Both the position numbers and the translations under genes were made by a program. The notes under the pieces were generated by a model. It was not told the origin of the DNA. It did no database searches and was given only the letters and a program-made list of their open reading frames with translations. A stretch of DNA of 64,000 nucleotides from Prevotella sp. MA2016 (GTDB taxonomy: Bacteria; Bacteroidota; Bacteroidia; Bacteroidales; Bacteroidaceae), in contig NZ_JHUW01000008.1 of NCBI RefSeq assembly GCF_000619825.1, positions 124,001-188,000 on the forward strand, in the 5' to 3' direction. This document shows, piece by piece, positions 36,757 through 45,363 of the stretch; position 1 is the stretch's first letter; each line of letters begins with the position of its first letter.

Positions 36757-37509
36757 TCAAAGATCTATTTTGAGTTCTACTGGGCAGTGATCGCTGCCCA
36801 GTATTTCTGTATATATATGGGCATCCTCCATGCGCTCACGCAGGCTGTTGCTAATCACGAAGTAATCGATACGCCATCCTGCATTCTTCTGTCGCGCCTG
36901 GAAACGATAGCTCCACCAGGAATAAGTCACCTGCTCTGGATATTTATAGCGGAACGAGTCTGTAAAACCTGCAGCCAAGAGGTTTGAGAATTGCTCGCGT
37001 TCCTGGTCGGTAAAGCCCGCGTTCATGCGGTTGGTCTTAGGGTTCTTCAAGTCAATCTCCTGGTGTGCCACGTTCAGGTCGCCACACAATATCACAGGTT
37101 TCTTGGCGTCCAACTGCAAGAGATAGGCTCGAAAATCGTTCTCCCACTGCATGCGATAGTCCAGACGCTTCAATCCGTCCTGCGAGTTTGGTGTATAGCA
37201 GGTCACGAGGTAGAAGTTATCCATTTCCAATGTAATCACACGCCCTTCGTGGTCGTGTTCATCGATGCCGATACCATAGCTCACGCTCAGCGGGTGGTGC
37301 TTGGTAAAGATGGCCGTACCGCTATAACCTTTCTTGTCGGCATAGTTCCAGTAGCTCTCATAGCCCTCAAAAGCCAAGTCCAACTGTCCTGCCTGCATTT
37401 TTGTTTCCTGCAGACAGAAGAAATCAGCATCCAACTCGCGAAAGGCATCACTGAATCCTTTACCCTCACATGCCCTCAGGCCGTTCACATTCCAACTTAT
37501 TAATTTCAT
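36757..37509 (-). CDS. xth: Exonuclease III (AP endonuclease)
   Basis: A 250-residue base-excision-repair enzyme of the exonuclease III/ExoA family, cutting 5' of abasic sites. Active-site motifs: MKLISWNVNGLRACEGKG (Asn), FFCLQETKMQ (metal-binding Glu near residue 34), YTPNSQDGLKRLDYR (Tyr), ILCGDLNVAHQEIDLKNPK (Asp/Asn), GWRIDYFVIS and the terminal ILGSDHCPVELKIDL (Asp-His). The 5' end overlaps the 3' end of the Cache-domain gene by 44 bases in another frame, an unusually long overlap. The codons for the last motif also form a hairpin on the opposite strand (36778-36803). Confidence 0.96.
   Translation of the reverse strand: MKLISWNVNGLRACEGKGFSDAFRELDADFFCLQETKMQAGQLDLAFEGYESYWNYADKKGYSGTAIFTKHHPLSVSYGIGIDEHDHEGRVITLEMDNFYLVTCYTPNSQDGLKRLDYRMQWENDFRAYLLQLDAKKPVILCGDLNVAHQEIDLKNPKTNRMNAGFTDQEREQFSNLLAAGFTDSFRYKYPEQVTYSWWSYRFQARQKNAGWRIDYFVISNSLRERMEDAHIYTEILGSDHCPVELKIDL
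36778..36808 (+). terminator. Likely terminator of the alanine-rich lipoprotein gene, inside xth
   Basis: TACTGGGCAG pairs perfectly with CTGCCCAGTA around TGATCG, followed by TTTCTGTATAT. It is the only strong hairpin downstream of 36752 and lies within the convergent xth coding sequence. Confidence 0.55.
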
Positions 37510-38572
37510 TTTTTATTCTATCTTCTGTTCTTAAATAAATAATCACTACAATCACCAATAGCAGCAATCCCAGGAAGAATATGCCTATCAATCGCAGCAC
37601 ATACATCGTGCCCAGCATATCCAATTGCCGGCATGGCACCACCGTTACCATGATCCAATTGGTGTATTTCATTGGGGTATAGAAGAAGTAGCTCTCCACG
37701 CCATTAAACAGGTAGCGTTCGTTGGTCTCCATGCCACTCATCCTACCCTGTTTCATTTTTCTCTCCAGCAAGGTAGTCCTACCTTTCTCACCTCCCATCA
37801 CGTGGTTAAAGAAGTTGCTTTCCAGCTTTTTCTCGGCCTTAGGATGGGTGATAAACTTTCCATCATAGTTGATAATAAAGCTTTCTGATCTCAGTCCAAA
37901 CATATATGCAGCAAAGGGTGAGTGCGCATTATAGGCACTATCCGTCTCCTCCAGTTTGCTGGTCAACCAGTCGAGCGAAATGTCGGCTCCCAACACAGCC
38001 ACAGGCTTTCCCTCGGCATCATGAATGGGCACCATATAGGCAACTAGTTCTGTTGTGTTGTCATAGCCATCATAGAAGGGGTCGCTCCATTGGCAGGTAT
38101 CACCTTCGATGACACTTCTGAACCAGCGGTCGTTCAGGTAGTCAAAATCCTTATCCCCCTTCTCCTCTGTCAGAATCTCTTTGGGATTCTTAGGGTTTCG
38201 CCATGCAAAGGGACAATGGCGTTCGCCTTTCTCCGGGTAATAGTTTCTGATGAAGTTCATGCCACAGCTGTGCACGCGATTACCATTGTGCACGATGCGC
38301 TCCATCACCTCCAGGTGGCTATCGGGTTTATCAAGCATGTGCTCGATATAGGTCACATTGTTTACCACCTGTACATACACGTCAGACAGCACGCGGCGTG
38401 TATATTCATAGTTAATCTGCATTCTGATGTGAAAGTTCTCAGCATACAGCGCCGTTATCTCCTTGCGCGTGTAGTGATAGAAAAAGCACCCCACACTCAC
38501 TGTGATGGCCAGTCCCCACAACGCGAGCCGCAGTGCCATCTTCGAAGCAAAAGATCTATTTTTCCCTTTCAT
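37466..38572 (-). CDS. Membrane-anchored Cache-domain protein without an output domain
   Basis: A 368-residue protein: short cytosolic N-terminus (MKGKNRSFASKM), transmembrane helix at about 13-32, a large periplasmic dCache-type sensor domain (about 40-310; DRWFRSVIEGDTCQWSDPFYD, YMVPIHDAEGKPVAVLGADISLDWL, NYDGKFITHPKAEKKLES), and a second helix (about 325-350, RLIGIFFLGLLLLVIVVIIYL). Only about 20 residues follow, so there is no kinase, GGDEF, methyl-accepting or SpoIIE-type phosphatase domain, although Cache proteins in this phylum usually carry one. Its 3' end overlaps xth by 44 bases. It may be a truncated sensor or may signal through a partner. Start at the ATG 38572, with a possible -7 box (TAGTTTTG, 38576-38583) that seems too close to be certain. 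Confidence 0.82.
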   Translation of the reverse strand: MKGKNRSFASKMALRLALWGLAITVSVGCFFYHYTRKEITALYAENFHIRMQINYEYTRRVLSDVYVQVVNNVTYIEHMLDKPDSHLEVMERIVHNGNRVHSCGMNFIRNYYPEKGERHCPFAWRNPKNPKEILTEEKGDKDFDYLNDRWFRSVIEGDTCQWSDPFYDGYDNTTELVAYMVPIHDAEGKPVAVLGADISLDWLTSKLEETDSAYNAHSPFAAYMFGLRSESFIINYDGKFITHPKAEKKLESNFFNHVMGGEKGRTTLLERKMKQGRMSGMETNERYLFNGVESYFFYTPMKYTNWIMVTVVPCRQLDMLGTMYVLRLIGIFFLGLLLLVIVVIIYLRTEDRIKNEINKLECERPEGM

Positions 38573-38593
38573 AATCAAAACTATTAAATCAGA

Positions 38594-38620
38594 AGGGGCA
38601 GCCGTTAAAAGCTGCCCCCT
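38594..38620 (-). terminator. Terminator of the glycogen operon
   Basis: AGGGGCAGC and GCTGCCCCCT pair around CGTTAAAA just downstream of the GH57 stop. The following minus-strand sequence (TTCTGATTT) is only moderately T-rich. Confidence 0.75.
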
Positions 38621-38626
38621 GAACAA

Positions 38627-40039
38627 TTATTTAGCCTCTTGCTCGGCCGTTGGTTTGGCAGGCTCCTTTTTGGCTGCTGTTTTCTTAGCTGTAGGTTTCT
38701 TTGCAGCAGGTTTCTTTGCAGCTGTCTTCTTTTTCTCGGTGCCTTCCATTTTTTCAATCTTCGCCTTCAGTCGGATAATCTCCTTATCCTTCATTTCAAT
38801 CTCGTCGCCCTGATTCTTGATAGTGGTGAGCAATCCTTCCAGCTCATCATTGTCGATATCAAGCGGATAAAGCGCATTCACACGGTTGATAAAGTCGCCC
38901 AGGATATTCATATAGTTGGTGAAGGCGTCAAATGGTCCGCTGTAGATGCCACGATCCAGTCCTACGTTCGAAGGTTTGGTAGTCATGAAACGGAAGTTGT
39001 TTGAGGCCTGCAGATAATCCCAGTCCTGATTGATGCGCGGATCGTTGGCGATACGCAGGCGGTCGGCCACGCTATAAAGCTTTGTGAAAGCCTCACGCTG
39101 CATGGCATTACCCAACCAGCAACTTACATCGCGCTCCTCGTCCACCCATGAGAGTGTGTCGGGCACGTCGAGCTGACTGACGCTCTTGCAGGCTTTGCAA
39201 ATTTCTGTAGGTGTAGAGAATGTGATACCCTTGGCCTTAGCCTGAGCAGGCAGTGCCTTCAGGAAGTCGAGGATATTGCTCGACAAGGGCTGTGCGATGC
39301 CAATGGCCGACAGTTCCATGAAGATATTGATAATCTGCTCCTCTTCTGGCAGACGTGCGATGCGATCGATATAGGCATCAGCAAAGAGCGGATAGCCCTC
39401 CCACTCTGAATTATTGAAGCGCAGTGAAATATCGTCAGAGAGTTCGATGTCGCGCAACAGCAACTTCAGGTTGGGCGCCAAGTTACAGTGGTAAACATAG
39501 TGTGGACTCTTCCATCCCAGCACATGCTTGGCCCCCTCAGTAAGCATACCCTTGAAGCCCATCGATGCCACCTGTGCACCAATATCGTCGCTATAGATAA
39601 GCGAAGAGTTGCGCAGCACGGTTGGCTTCTTGCCAAAGAGTTCCTCAATCTTAGCGCACTGTTTCTTCACATCCACAGCAAATGAGTCGGGATTGGCCAG
39701 CGACGACAGTCCGTGGCTGTAGGGCTCTGCCAGGAACTCCACGCAACCTGTTTCGTTGAGGGCCTGCAGTTTCTCCAGCACCTGTGGTGCATGCATCTCC
39801 AACTGCTCGATACCAGTACCTGAGAGACTGAAAGCCACCTTGAAGAACTTACCATGCTCAAGAATCATCTCATGCAATGCATTGAGAGCAGGCATGTAAG
39901 AACGCTCGGCGATGTCGCTGATGCTACGCTCATTCTCGTAGTCATCATAGTAATAATGATCGGTACCGATATCAAAGAAACGGTAACGCTTCAGATGAAT
40001 AATCTGGTGTATCTCGAAATATAAACAAATCGTTTTCAT
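38627..40039 (-). CDS. GH57-family alpha-amylase/glucanotransferase with a lysine-rich tail
   Basis: A 470-residue predicted cytosolic glycoside hydrolase of family 57 (start KTICLYFEIHQIIHLKRYRFF; catalytic-region pattern GCVEFLAEPYSHGLSSL and the PTVLRNSSLIYSDDIGAQVASMGF segment). In the Bacteroides genomes this gene sits with a glycosyltransferase and debranching enzyme, as here, and acts on glycogen-like alpha-glucan. After a coiled-coil segment (about 400-430, LKAKIEKMEG) the protein ends in a histone-H1-like tail of AAKK/PAKK repeats (about 435-470), unusual for the family. Third gene of the glycogen operon. Confidence 0.92.
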   Translation of the reverse strand: MKTICLYFEIHQIIHLKRYRFFDIGTDHYYYDDYENERSISDIAERSYMPALNALHEMILEHGKFFKVAFSLSGTGIEQLEMHAPQVLEKLQALNETGCVEFLAEPYSHGLSSLANPDSFAVDVKKQCAKIEELFGKKPTVLRNSSLIYSDDIGAQVASMGFKGMLTEGAKHVLGWKSPHYVYHCNLAPNLKLLLRDIELSDDISLRFNNSEWEGYPLFADAYIDRIARLPEEEQIINIFMELSAIGIAQPLSSNILDFLKALPAQAKAKGITFSTPTEICKACKSVSQLDVPDTLSWVDEERDVSCWLGNAMQREAFTKLYSVADRLRIANDPRINQDWDYLQASNNFRFMTTKPSNVGLDRGIYSGPFDAFTNYMNILGDFINRVNALYPLDIDNDELEGLLTTIKNQGDEIEMKDKEIIRLKAKIEKMEGTEKKKTAAKKPAAKKPTAKKTAAKKEPAKPTAEQEAK

Positions 40040-40040
40040 A

Positions 40041-40074
40041 AACTTTGAACTTTGAATTTTGAACTTTGAACTTT
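40041..40074 (-). repeat. Heptanucleotide repeat (AACTTTG) upstream of the GH57 start
   Basis: AACTTTG, AACTTTG, AATTTTG, AACTTTG, AACTTTA: five 7-base units filling the 39-base gap between the glycosyltransferase stop and the GH57 ATG. Confidence 0.85.
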
Positions 40075-40078
40075 ATGA

Positions 40079-41350
40079 TCACTCTTCCCATCCTAGGGTG
40101 CGGAGATAGAGTGTACGGATCCAGCGCCCCACTTTCTCCCATGTAATCTGGTCCACCTCCTTCTTTCCCTCTTCCTTGAGGTACTGGAAGAGCGAGTCGT
40201 TATGACAGATGGAGTAGATGGCATCGGCCAGTGCGTGGATATCCCAGTAGTCAACCTTGATACAGTTGTCGAGAATCTCAGCACAACCACTCTGCTTAGA
40301 GATGATAGAGGGCGTGCCACACTGCATAGCCTCAAGTGGCGAGATGCCGAATGGCTCACTCACAGAAGGCATGACATACACATCAGAGTCTTTCAAGCAC
40401 TCATACACCTGCTTGCCTCGCATAAATCCTGGGAAGTGGAATCTGTCGGCAATGCCACGCTCAGCAGCCAACTGAATCATAGCATCCATCATATCGCCCG
40501 ATCCTGCCATACAGAAGCGCACGTTGCGTGTACGATGCAGCACCATGGTAGCAGCCTCCACGAAATACTCAGGACCTTTCTGCATGGTGATACGTCCTAA
40601 GAAGGTTACTACCTTCTCCTTGCCGGTATGGTCAGGACGTGGTATATCCTGATACTCCTGTGGCAGCGGATACACAGCATTGTGAACGGTGAAACACTTG
40701 CGTGGGTCCTGATGATACTGGTTGATAACCGTTTGTCGTGTCAGTTCGGATACACACATAATACAATCAGCCCAGTCCATACCATTCTTCTCGATCGAAT
40801 ATACAGTAGGATTCACCTTACCTCTCGAACGGTCGAAGTCGGTGGCATGCACATGGATGCACAGCGGCTTTCCACTCACCTGCTTGGCATGGATACCAGC
40901 GGGGAATGTGAGCCAGTCGTGAGCGTGAATGATATCAAACTCCTCTGTTCGGGCCACCTGACCGGCAATGATCGAGTAGTTATTGATTTCCTCGTGCAGG
41001 TTACTGGGATATCCCCCAGCAAACTCCAAGGCACCAAGGTCGTTCACGTTCATATAGTTAAAGTCGGCGTAGATATGCTCGCGCAACTTGAAATAGTAGT
41101 CGGGATCCATGATGTTACCCACACGCTGCTTCACGTAGTCGTAGTCCACGTCGCGCCAAGCGATGGGCACAGCATTCATAGCAACGATACGACAGGCATG
41201 CTGACTCTCATCTCCAAACGGACGAGGCAAGCACAACACCGTCTCAATATCACCCTGAGCCTTCAAGCCCTCAGAGATTCCGTAGTTGGCAGTAGCAAGT
41301 CCACCAAACACATGAGGAGGATACTCCCATCCAAACATTAATACCTTCAT
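40079..41350 (-). CDS. Glycogen-synthase-like glycosyltransferase
   Basis: A 423-residue GT-B glycosyltransferase (GT4/GT5-like). The N-terminal lobe starts MKVLMFGWEYPPHVFGGLATA (donor/acceptor loop with the KxGG-like VFGGL), followed by DIIHAHDWLTFPAG. The C-terminal lobe has VVTFLGRITMQKGPEYFVEA and VYVMPSVSEPFGISPLEAMQCGTPSIIS, i.e. the Glu-x7-Glu nucleotide-sugar motif. In the glycogen operon between debranching enzyme and GH57, so it most likely elongates alpha-1,4-glucan from a sugar nucleotide. The stop lies 39 bases before the GH57 ATG; the start is 12 bases after the debranching-enzyme stop. Confidence 0.9.
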   Translation of the reverse strand: MKVLMFGWEYPPHVFGGLATANYGISEGLKAQGDIETVLCLPRPFGDESQHACRIVAMNAVPIAWRDVDYDYVKQRVGNIMDPDYYFKLREHIYADFNYMNVNDLGALEFAGGYPSNLHEEINNYSIIAGQVARTEEFDIIHAHDWLTFPAGIHAKQVSGKPLCIHVHATDFDRSRGKVNPTVYSIEKNGMDWADCIMCVSELTRQTVINQYHQDPRKCFTVHNAVYPLPQEYQDIPRPDHTGKEKVVTFLGRITMQKGPEYFVEAATMVLHRTRNVRFCMAGSGDMMDAMIQLAAERGIADRFHFPGFMRGKQVYECLKDSDVYVMPSVSEPFGISPLEAMQCGTPSIISKQSGCAEILDNCIKVDYWDIHALADAIYSICHNDSLFQYLKEEGKKEVDQITWEKVGRWIRTLYLRTLGWEE

Positions 41351-41362
41351 AGCAGCTCCTCC

Positions 41363-43312
41363 TTATTTTTGATATGAATACTTTTCCATCAACTTAAGCG
41401 TGCGCAGAATCTCTGCCACGTTCATAGCAAACGACATGGCGCCACGTCCGTGGAATGGTGGGTTACCATCAAACAACTCTGATATGGTGCCAATGGCATG
41501 ATAATCCATCTCATCTTCATACCCCACCATCTGTCGCTCAACGAAGCTCAGGCGCGAGCGCTTGTACAGTTTCAGACAAGCCTCCAAATAGAATCCGCCC
41601 AGCCAAGGCCAAGCCGTACCTTGATGGTAGGCATAGTCACGCTGTGCCTGCGGTCCTACATATATAGGATTATAACCACCGCTCTTTGGTGAGAGCGAGC
41701 GCAGTCCCTTAGGCGTGAGCAATTCACGCGTACAGATGTCCACAACACTCTTCATCTGCTGCTGTGAAAGTGGTGAATAGTCGAATGCCACAGCGAATAT
41801 CATGTTGGGGCGAACGCTCCAGTCCATCATCGGTCCATCCACATAATCCAGCAGATAGCCATATTCATTGACAAAGGTCTCAACGAATGATTCCTTCACC
41901 TTGGCAGCCAACTCTTCCACCCTGGCAGCCCCCTCGACATCCCCCTTTTCGGCAGCCATCAAGGCTGTAAACTTCAGGGCGTTATACCATAGTGCATTAA
42001 ACTCCACGATATAACCCGAACGAGGCACTACAGGCTTGCCGTTGGCAGTAGAGTTCATCCAGGTCACAGCCTTGTCTCTACCGTTTGAGTAGAGCAGTCC
42101 GTTATCGTCAATTCTCAAGTTTGGATGCTTACCGTCCAAGATAAACTTCACAATCTTATGCAGGAGCATGCCATACATCTCGAAGCACTTGTCGCGCCCC
42201 ACCTCCTTGGCATACTGCTGCATGGCCCATACTGCCCAAAGGGGCACATCAGGCTGTTCTATCTCATAGATCTTGCCATTACCAGGCTTGCCATCCATAA
42301 AGTCGCACAAAGCCTTTTCAGCGGTTTTCATCACCTTCTCAAAGTAGTCCACCTCGCCAATAGCCAGCGTCAGTCCTGGCAGTGCGATGAATGTATCTCT
42401 TGCACGCACTTTAAACCAAGGATAGCCCGCCATCAGATAGCGGTCGTGGTTTTTCTCCTTGCGGTGGAACTGATGCGCAGCCGTCACCAGACAATGATAG
42501 AAGTTGTCGCGAGGCACACGGTCGGCCACCTCATCAACAAACAGCTTCTTCATGCTAGCTGGTTTGATGGCCGATGTAGAGGCCGAGAAGATAATGCTCT
42601 CACCCTTCTTAATAGGCATCTCGAAATATCCAGGCACGTACAGGTCTTCATTGGATGCGTAGCCACGTTCCTGCTCCTTAGGATACTCAATGCCACGATA
42701 CCAGTCGGGCTGGAAGATAAACTCATTTTTCTTAGAGAACTGCATATAGAGATCGGGATAACCGGCATACATACAAGTCTTGATACCATTATCCACCAGA
42801 CTGTAGTCTCTGCTAGCAGTAGCGTTCTCGTGTGTAAACTGTCTCACACTGCGAAAAGCCAGGAAGGGGCGGAAGCGCAGTGTTGTAGCCGAATGGGCAT
42901 CATCAAGTGTGTAACGAATCAAGATGCGGTCCTCATAGTGCTGGAAGATTACTTCCTTCTTCAAGATCACACCACCCACACGGTAGGTAGTAGTGGGCAC
43001 TGTGGTTGCATCGAATTCACGAATGTACTTGTGTCCGTTCGGACTAAAATTGTTGCCCTGATACTTATGCAGTCCGAGGTTAAACTCAGCTCCATGCTGG
43101 ATCACCGTACAGTCGAGCGACGATAGCAACACATGGTTTTCATCGTCCAACTCAGGCACGGGCACAACCAGCAATCCATGATACTTTCGCGTATTGCAAT
43201 CAACCAATGTTGAGCTGCTATAGGCACCCGAACGGTTGGTTCGGAGGAACTCACGGACCAGACTCTCCTGCAAGTTAGTCATCACGGCTTTTTCTAAACG
43301 TAGATAGCTCAT
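41363..43312 (-). CDS. Glycogen debranching enzyme (amylo-alpha-1,6-glucosidase, GH133-like)
   Basis: A 649-residue cytosolic enzyme removing alpha-1,6 branches. N-terminal GDE_N domain (EFLRTNRSGAYSSSTLVDCNTRKYHGLLVVPV, about residues 20-55) and C-terminal (alpha/alpha)6 domain from about 260, with YPWFKVRARDTFIALPGLTLAIGE (catalytic Asp region), TWMNSTANGKPVVPRSGYIVEFNALWYN and DYAYHQGTAWPWLGGFY. Complete. First gene of the glycogen operon; promoter box at 43362. Confidence 0.95.
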   Translation of the reverse strand: MSYLRLEKAVMTNLQESLVREFLRTNRSGAYSSSTLVDCNTRKYHGLLVVPVPELDDENHVLLSSLDCTVIQHGAEFNLGLHKYQGNNFSPNGHKYIREFDATTVPTTTYRVGGVILKKEVIFQHYEDRILIRYTLDDAHSATTLRFRPFLAFRSVRQFTHENATASRDYSLVDNGIKTCMYAGYPDLYMQFSKKNEFIFQPDWYRGIEYPKEQERGYASNEDLYVPGYFEMPIKKGESIIFSASTSAIKPASMKKLFVDEVADRVPRDNFYHCLVTAAHQFHRKEKNHDRYLMAGYPWFKVRARDTFIALPGLTLAIGEVDYFEKVMKTAEKALCDFMDGKPGNGKIYEIEQPDVPLWAVWAMQQYAKEVGRDKCFEMYGMLLHKIVKFILDGKHPNLRIDDNGLLYSNGRDKAVTWMNSTANGKPVVPRSGYIVEFNALWYNALKFTALMAAEKGDVEGAARVEELAAKVKESFVETFVNEYGYLLDYVDGPMMDWSVRPNMIFAVAFDYSPLSQQQMKSVVDICTRELLTPKGLRSLSPKSGGYNPIYVGPQAQRDYAYHQGTAWPWLGGFYLEACLKLYKRSRLSFVERQMVGYEDEMDYHAIGTISELFDGNPPFHGRGAMSFAMNVAEILRTLKLMEKYSYQK

Positions 43313-43361
43313 TGTTCCTGTCTAAAAGGTGTTTATTAGTAAATATTCAAGTTTGATGTTT

Positions 43362-43369
43362 CAAAGGTA
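43362..43369 (-). promoter_or_regulatory. -7 promoter box of the glycogen operon
   Basis: TACCTTTG on the minus strand, 50 bases before the debranching-enzyme ATG. Confidence 0.6.
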
Positions 43370-43430
43370 GGCATTTTTATGCATAGTTCAAAGAAACGCG
43401 AACTACATTTAACAATTATTGATAATTCAA

Positions 43431-43459
43431 CAAAAAGGGTGCACCATCCGGCACACCCT
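43431..43459 (-). terminator. Terminator after the lipid-kinase-like gene
   Basis: On the minus strand GGGTGTGCC pairs with GGTGCACCC around GGAT, followed by TTTTTG. Confidence 0.85.
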
Positions 43460-43465
43460 CTATTC

Positions 43466-44398
43466 TCAACTTGGTATCAAGAAATTTACAACTTCTTGTT
43501 CCACCGTAATTCTGTACGACCCTACTGGTGTTTTCATCATACGCCCGTCGATGCCTACGATAGCTTTCTTGGCATACTCCACCTCAATCTCTTTGGTACG
43601 ATAGGGGTGCACACTGCGATGATTCAGGAATCGTCCAGCCACCAGCAGCCACAAGCCCTCAATGAGTTGCACCACCTCAGGATGATACACCACACTCACA
43701 TCGAGCATACCGTTATAGGGCACGGCATTAGGTGTTTGTCCATACCCAGGCCCTGATCCTATACACACCGTCATCACCTTGCGCTCCACCACCTCGCTGT
43801 TGATTTTCAACTTCATCTTATACTCCATGCGGTGGAACAGCATCACGAAGAGCGACACCAGGAATGAGAGTGTATGCGAACCGAAGAGCCTACGTGTCTG
43901 TCGGCGCAGGTTCATGATGTCGGCAGTCAGTCCGATGTTAATACAATTCAAGAAGTAGCGATGACATTTAGCACCATGCTTGTTGGTATAGCGTATGCAT
44001 CCCAGATCTATCTTGCGAATGCGCCGCTGTATCAGCCAGTCGATGGTTTGTTCTATCTCATCATCATCGAAATCCCAGAACTTAGCAAAGTCGTTCAGCA
44101 CGCCATTGGGTATCACGCCCAAAGCTATCTCGTCGCGCACGGCTTTCTCCTCCATCATCAAGCAGTTCACTGCGTCGTTCAGGGCCGAGTCGCCGCCCAC
44201 TATCACAATGGTCTTATAGCCATTCTGAATCAGCATTTTCGCCAGTCGTTCCACACTGTCGGCCGTCTCGCTCTGTACAAAGTCGTAGAGCACATGACGC
44301 TCGTCCAGCACCCTTTGAATCTTCTCCCAGCGTTTGCGCGAGTTGAAGAGTCCTGTCTTTGGGCAATACAGTATGCCCCATCTTGTCGTTTCTACCAT
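43466..44398 (-). CDS. Diacylglycerol/lipid-kinase-like protein with altered nucleotide motifs
   Basis: A 310-residue cytosolic member of the DAGK/YegS/sphingosine kinase fold. The two hallmark loops are recognisable but changed: VIVGGDSALNDAVNCLM (canonical GGDGTxxEVxNGL) near residue 67 and GVIPNGVLNDFAKFW (canonical P-x-GTGND-x-AR) near 95. Later family features remain (FLNCINIGLTADIMNLRR; GYGQTPNAVPYNGMLDVSVVYHPEVVQL; GIDGRMMKTP). It would phosphorylate a lipid or other hydroxyl if active; the altered Gly loops make activity uncertain. Overlaps miaA by 7 bases and is followed by a terminator, so it is the last gene of a miaA-containing unit. Confidence 0.85.
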   Translation of the reverse strand: MVETTRWGILYCPKTGLFNSRKRWEKIQRVLDERHVLYDFVQSETADSVERLAKMLIQNGYKTIVIVGGDSALNDAVNCLMMEEKAVRDEIALGVIPNGVLNDFAKFWDFDDDEIEQTIDWLIQRRIRKIDLGCIRYTNKHGAKCHRYFLNCINIGLTADIMNLRRQTRRLFGSHTLSFLVSLFVMLFHRMEYKMKLKINSEVVERKVMTVCIGSGPGYGQTPNAVPYNGMLDVSVVYHPEVVQLIEGLWLLVAGRFLNHRSVHPYRTKEIEVEYAKKAIVGIDGRMMKTPVGSYRITVEQEVVNFLIPS

Positions 44399-45342
44399 AT
44401 TTCAAGTATTTTTTCTATTTTTTCGTCCATAGGCATGGTAGCGTCAATCCAGTGGATGGTAAAACCACGCCGCTCCATACCCCGGAACCAGGTCATCTGA
44501 CGCTTGGCAAACTGGTGAATGGCTATCTCCAGTCGCTCAAACATCTCATCGTATGTCAGCACTCCAGTGATGTATTCTGTCAGGAATTTATACTCCAATC
44601 CGTAGTAAATCAGGTCGTCGGGCTGGATTCCTTCGTCGAGCAAATGGCGCACTTCGTCCACCATACCTTCATCCAGTCTGGTCTTCAGTCGGCGTGTAAT
44701 TTTCTCACGTCGCAACTCACGGTCAATGTCGATACCGATAATCAAGGAATCGATCGGAGGTACGGTGGTGCGGAGGAGCGGGGGTTCGAGATTACTATTC
44801 TCTCGCCCTCGAGAATCGGCAATAGCCGTCTCTATCTCGATGGCCCGGATGGCACGCTGACACGAGTCCACATCCGTCTTGTTGTGCATGTTCGAGCCGT
44901 TCTTAGCCTTCAGTTCCTGCAGTATCTGCGTCAGCTCAGGCAGACTTTTACCCTCCAGACTATCGCGCAGGGGCTGGTTCTGAGGCACTGGCGACAGTTG
45001 GTAGCCTTTCAGCACAGCCTCGATATAGAGGCCCGTACCACCACAGAGGATGGGCACAGCCTCCCTACTCCTGATAGCCTGATAAGCGTCAAAGAAGTCC
45101 TGCTGATACTGGAAGAGGTTGTACTTGGTTCCAGGTTCGCAGATATCTATCAGGTGGTAAGGGATAGGCTCTCCATCCACCTGATAATCCTTCAGGTCTT
45201 TTCCTGTTCCTATATCCATACGACGATACACCTGGCGCGAGTCGGCCGAGATAACCTCGCCTCCGATGGCTTTTGCCAGGTGGGCTGCCACAGGTGTCTT
45301 ACCTGAGGCTGTAGGCCCTAATATCGTGATCATTTTCTTCAT
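44392..45342 (-). CDS. miaA: tRNA dimethylallyltransferase
   Basis: A 316-residue enzyme that adds dimethylallyl to A37 of UNN-reading tRNAs. P-loop ILGPTASGKT (residues 7-16), then GGEVISADSRQVYRRMDIGTGK and PYHLIDICEPGTKYNLFQYQQDF, PILCGGTGLYIEAVL, and QLSPVPQNQPLRDSL. The C-terminal RxLRxKxxRRxxxxLDEGMVDEVRHLL and YGLEYKFL ... KRQMTWFRGM complete the family pattern. Length normal. Twenty-one bases downstream of the DUF2207 gene, overlapping the lipid-kinase-like gene by 7 bases: one transcription unit. Confidence 0.96.
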   Translation of the reverse strand: MKKMITILGPTASGKTPVAAHLAKAIGGEVISADSRQVYRRMDIGTGKDLKDYQVDGEPIPYHLIDICEPGTKYNLFQYQQDFFDAYQAIRSREAVPILCGGTGLYIEAVLKGYQLSPVPQNQPLRDSLEGKSLPELTQILQELKAKNGSNMHNKTDVDSCQRAIRAIEIETAIADSRGRENSNLEPPLLRTTVPPIDSLIIGIDIDRELRREKITRRLKTRLDEGMVDEVRHLLDEGIQPDDLIYYGLEYKFLTEYITGVLTYDEMFERLEIAIHQFAKRQMTWFRGMERRGFTIHWIDATMPMDEKIEKILEIW

Positions 45343-45363
45343 ATCAAATTCTATTATTCGCTA

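Noticed and set aside
38576..38583. TAGTTTTG as promoter of the Cache-domain gene
   Set aside because: It ends only 4 bases before the ATG, which would place the transcription start at or inside the start codon; not listed as a feature.
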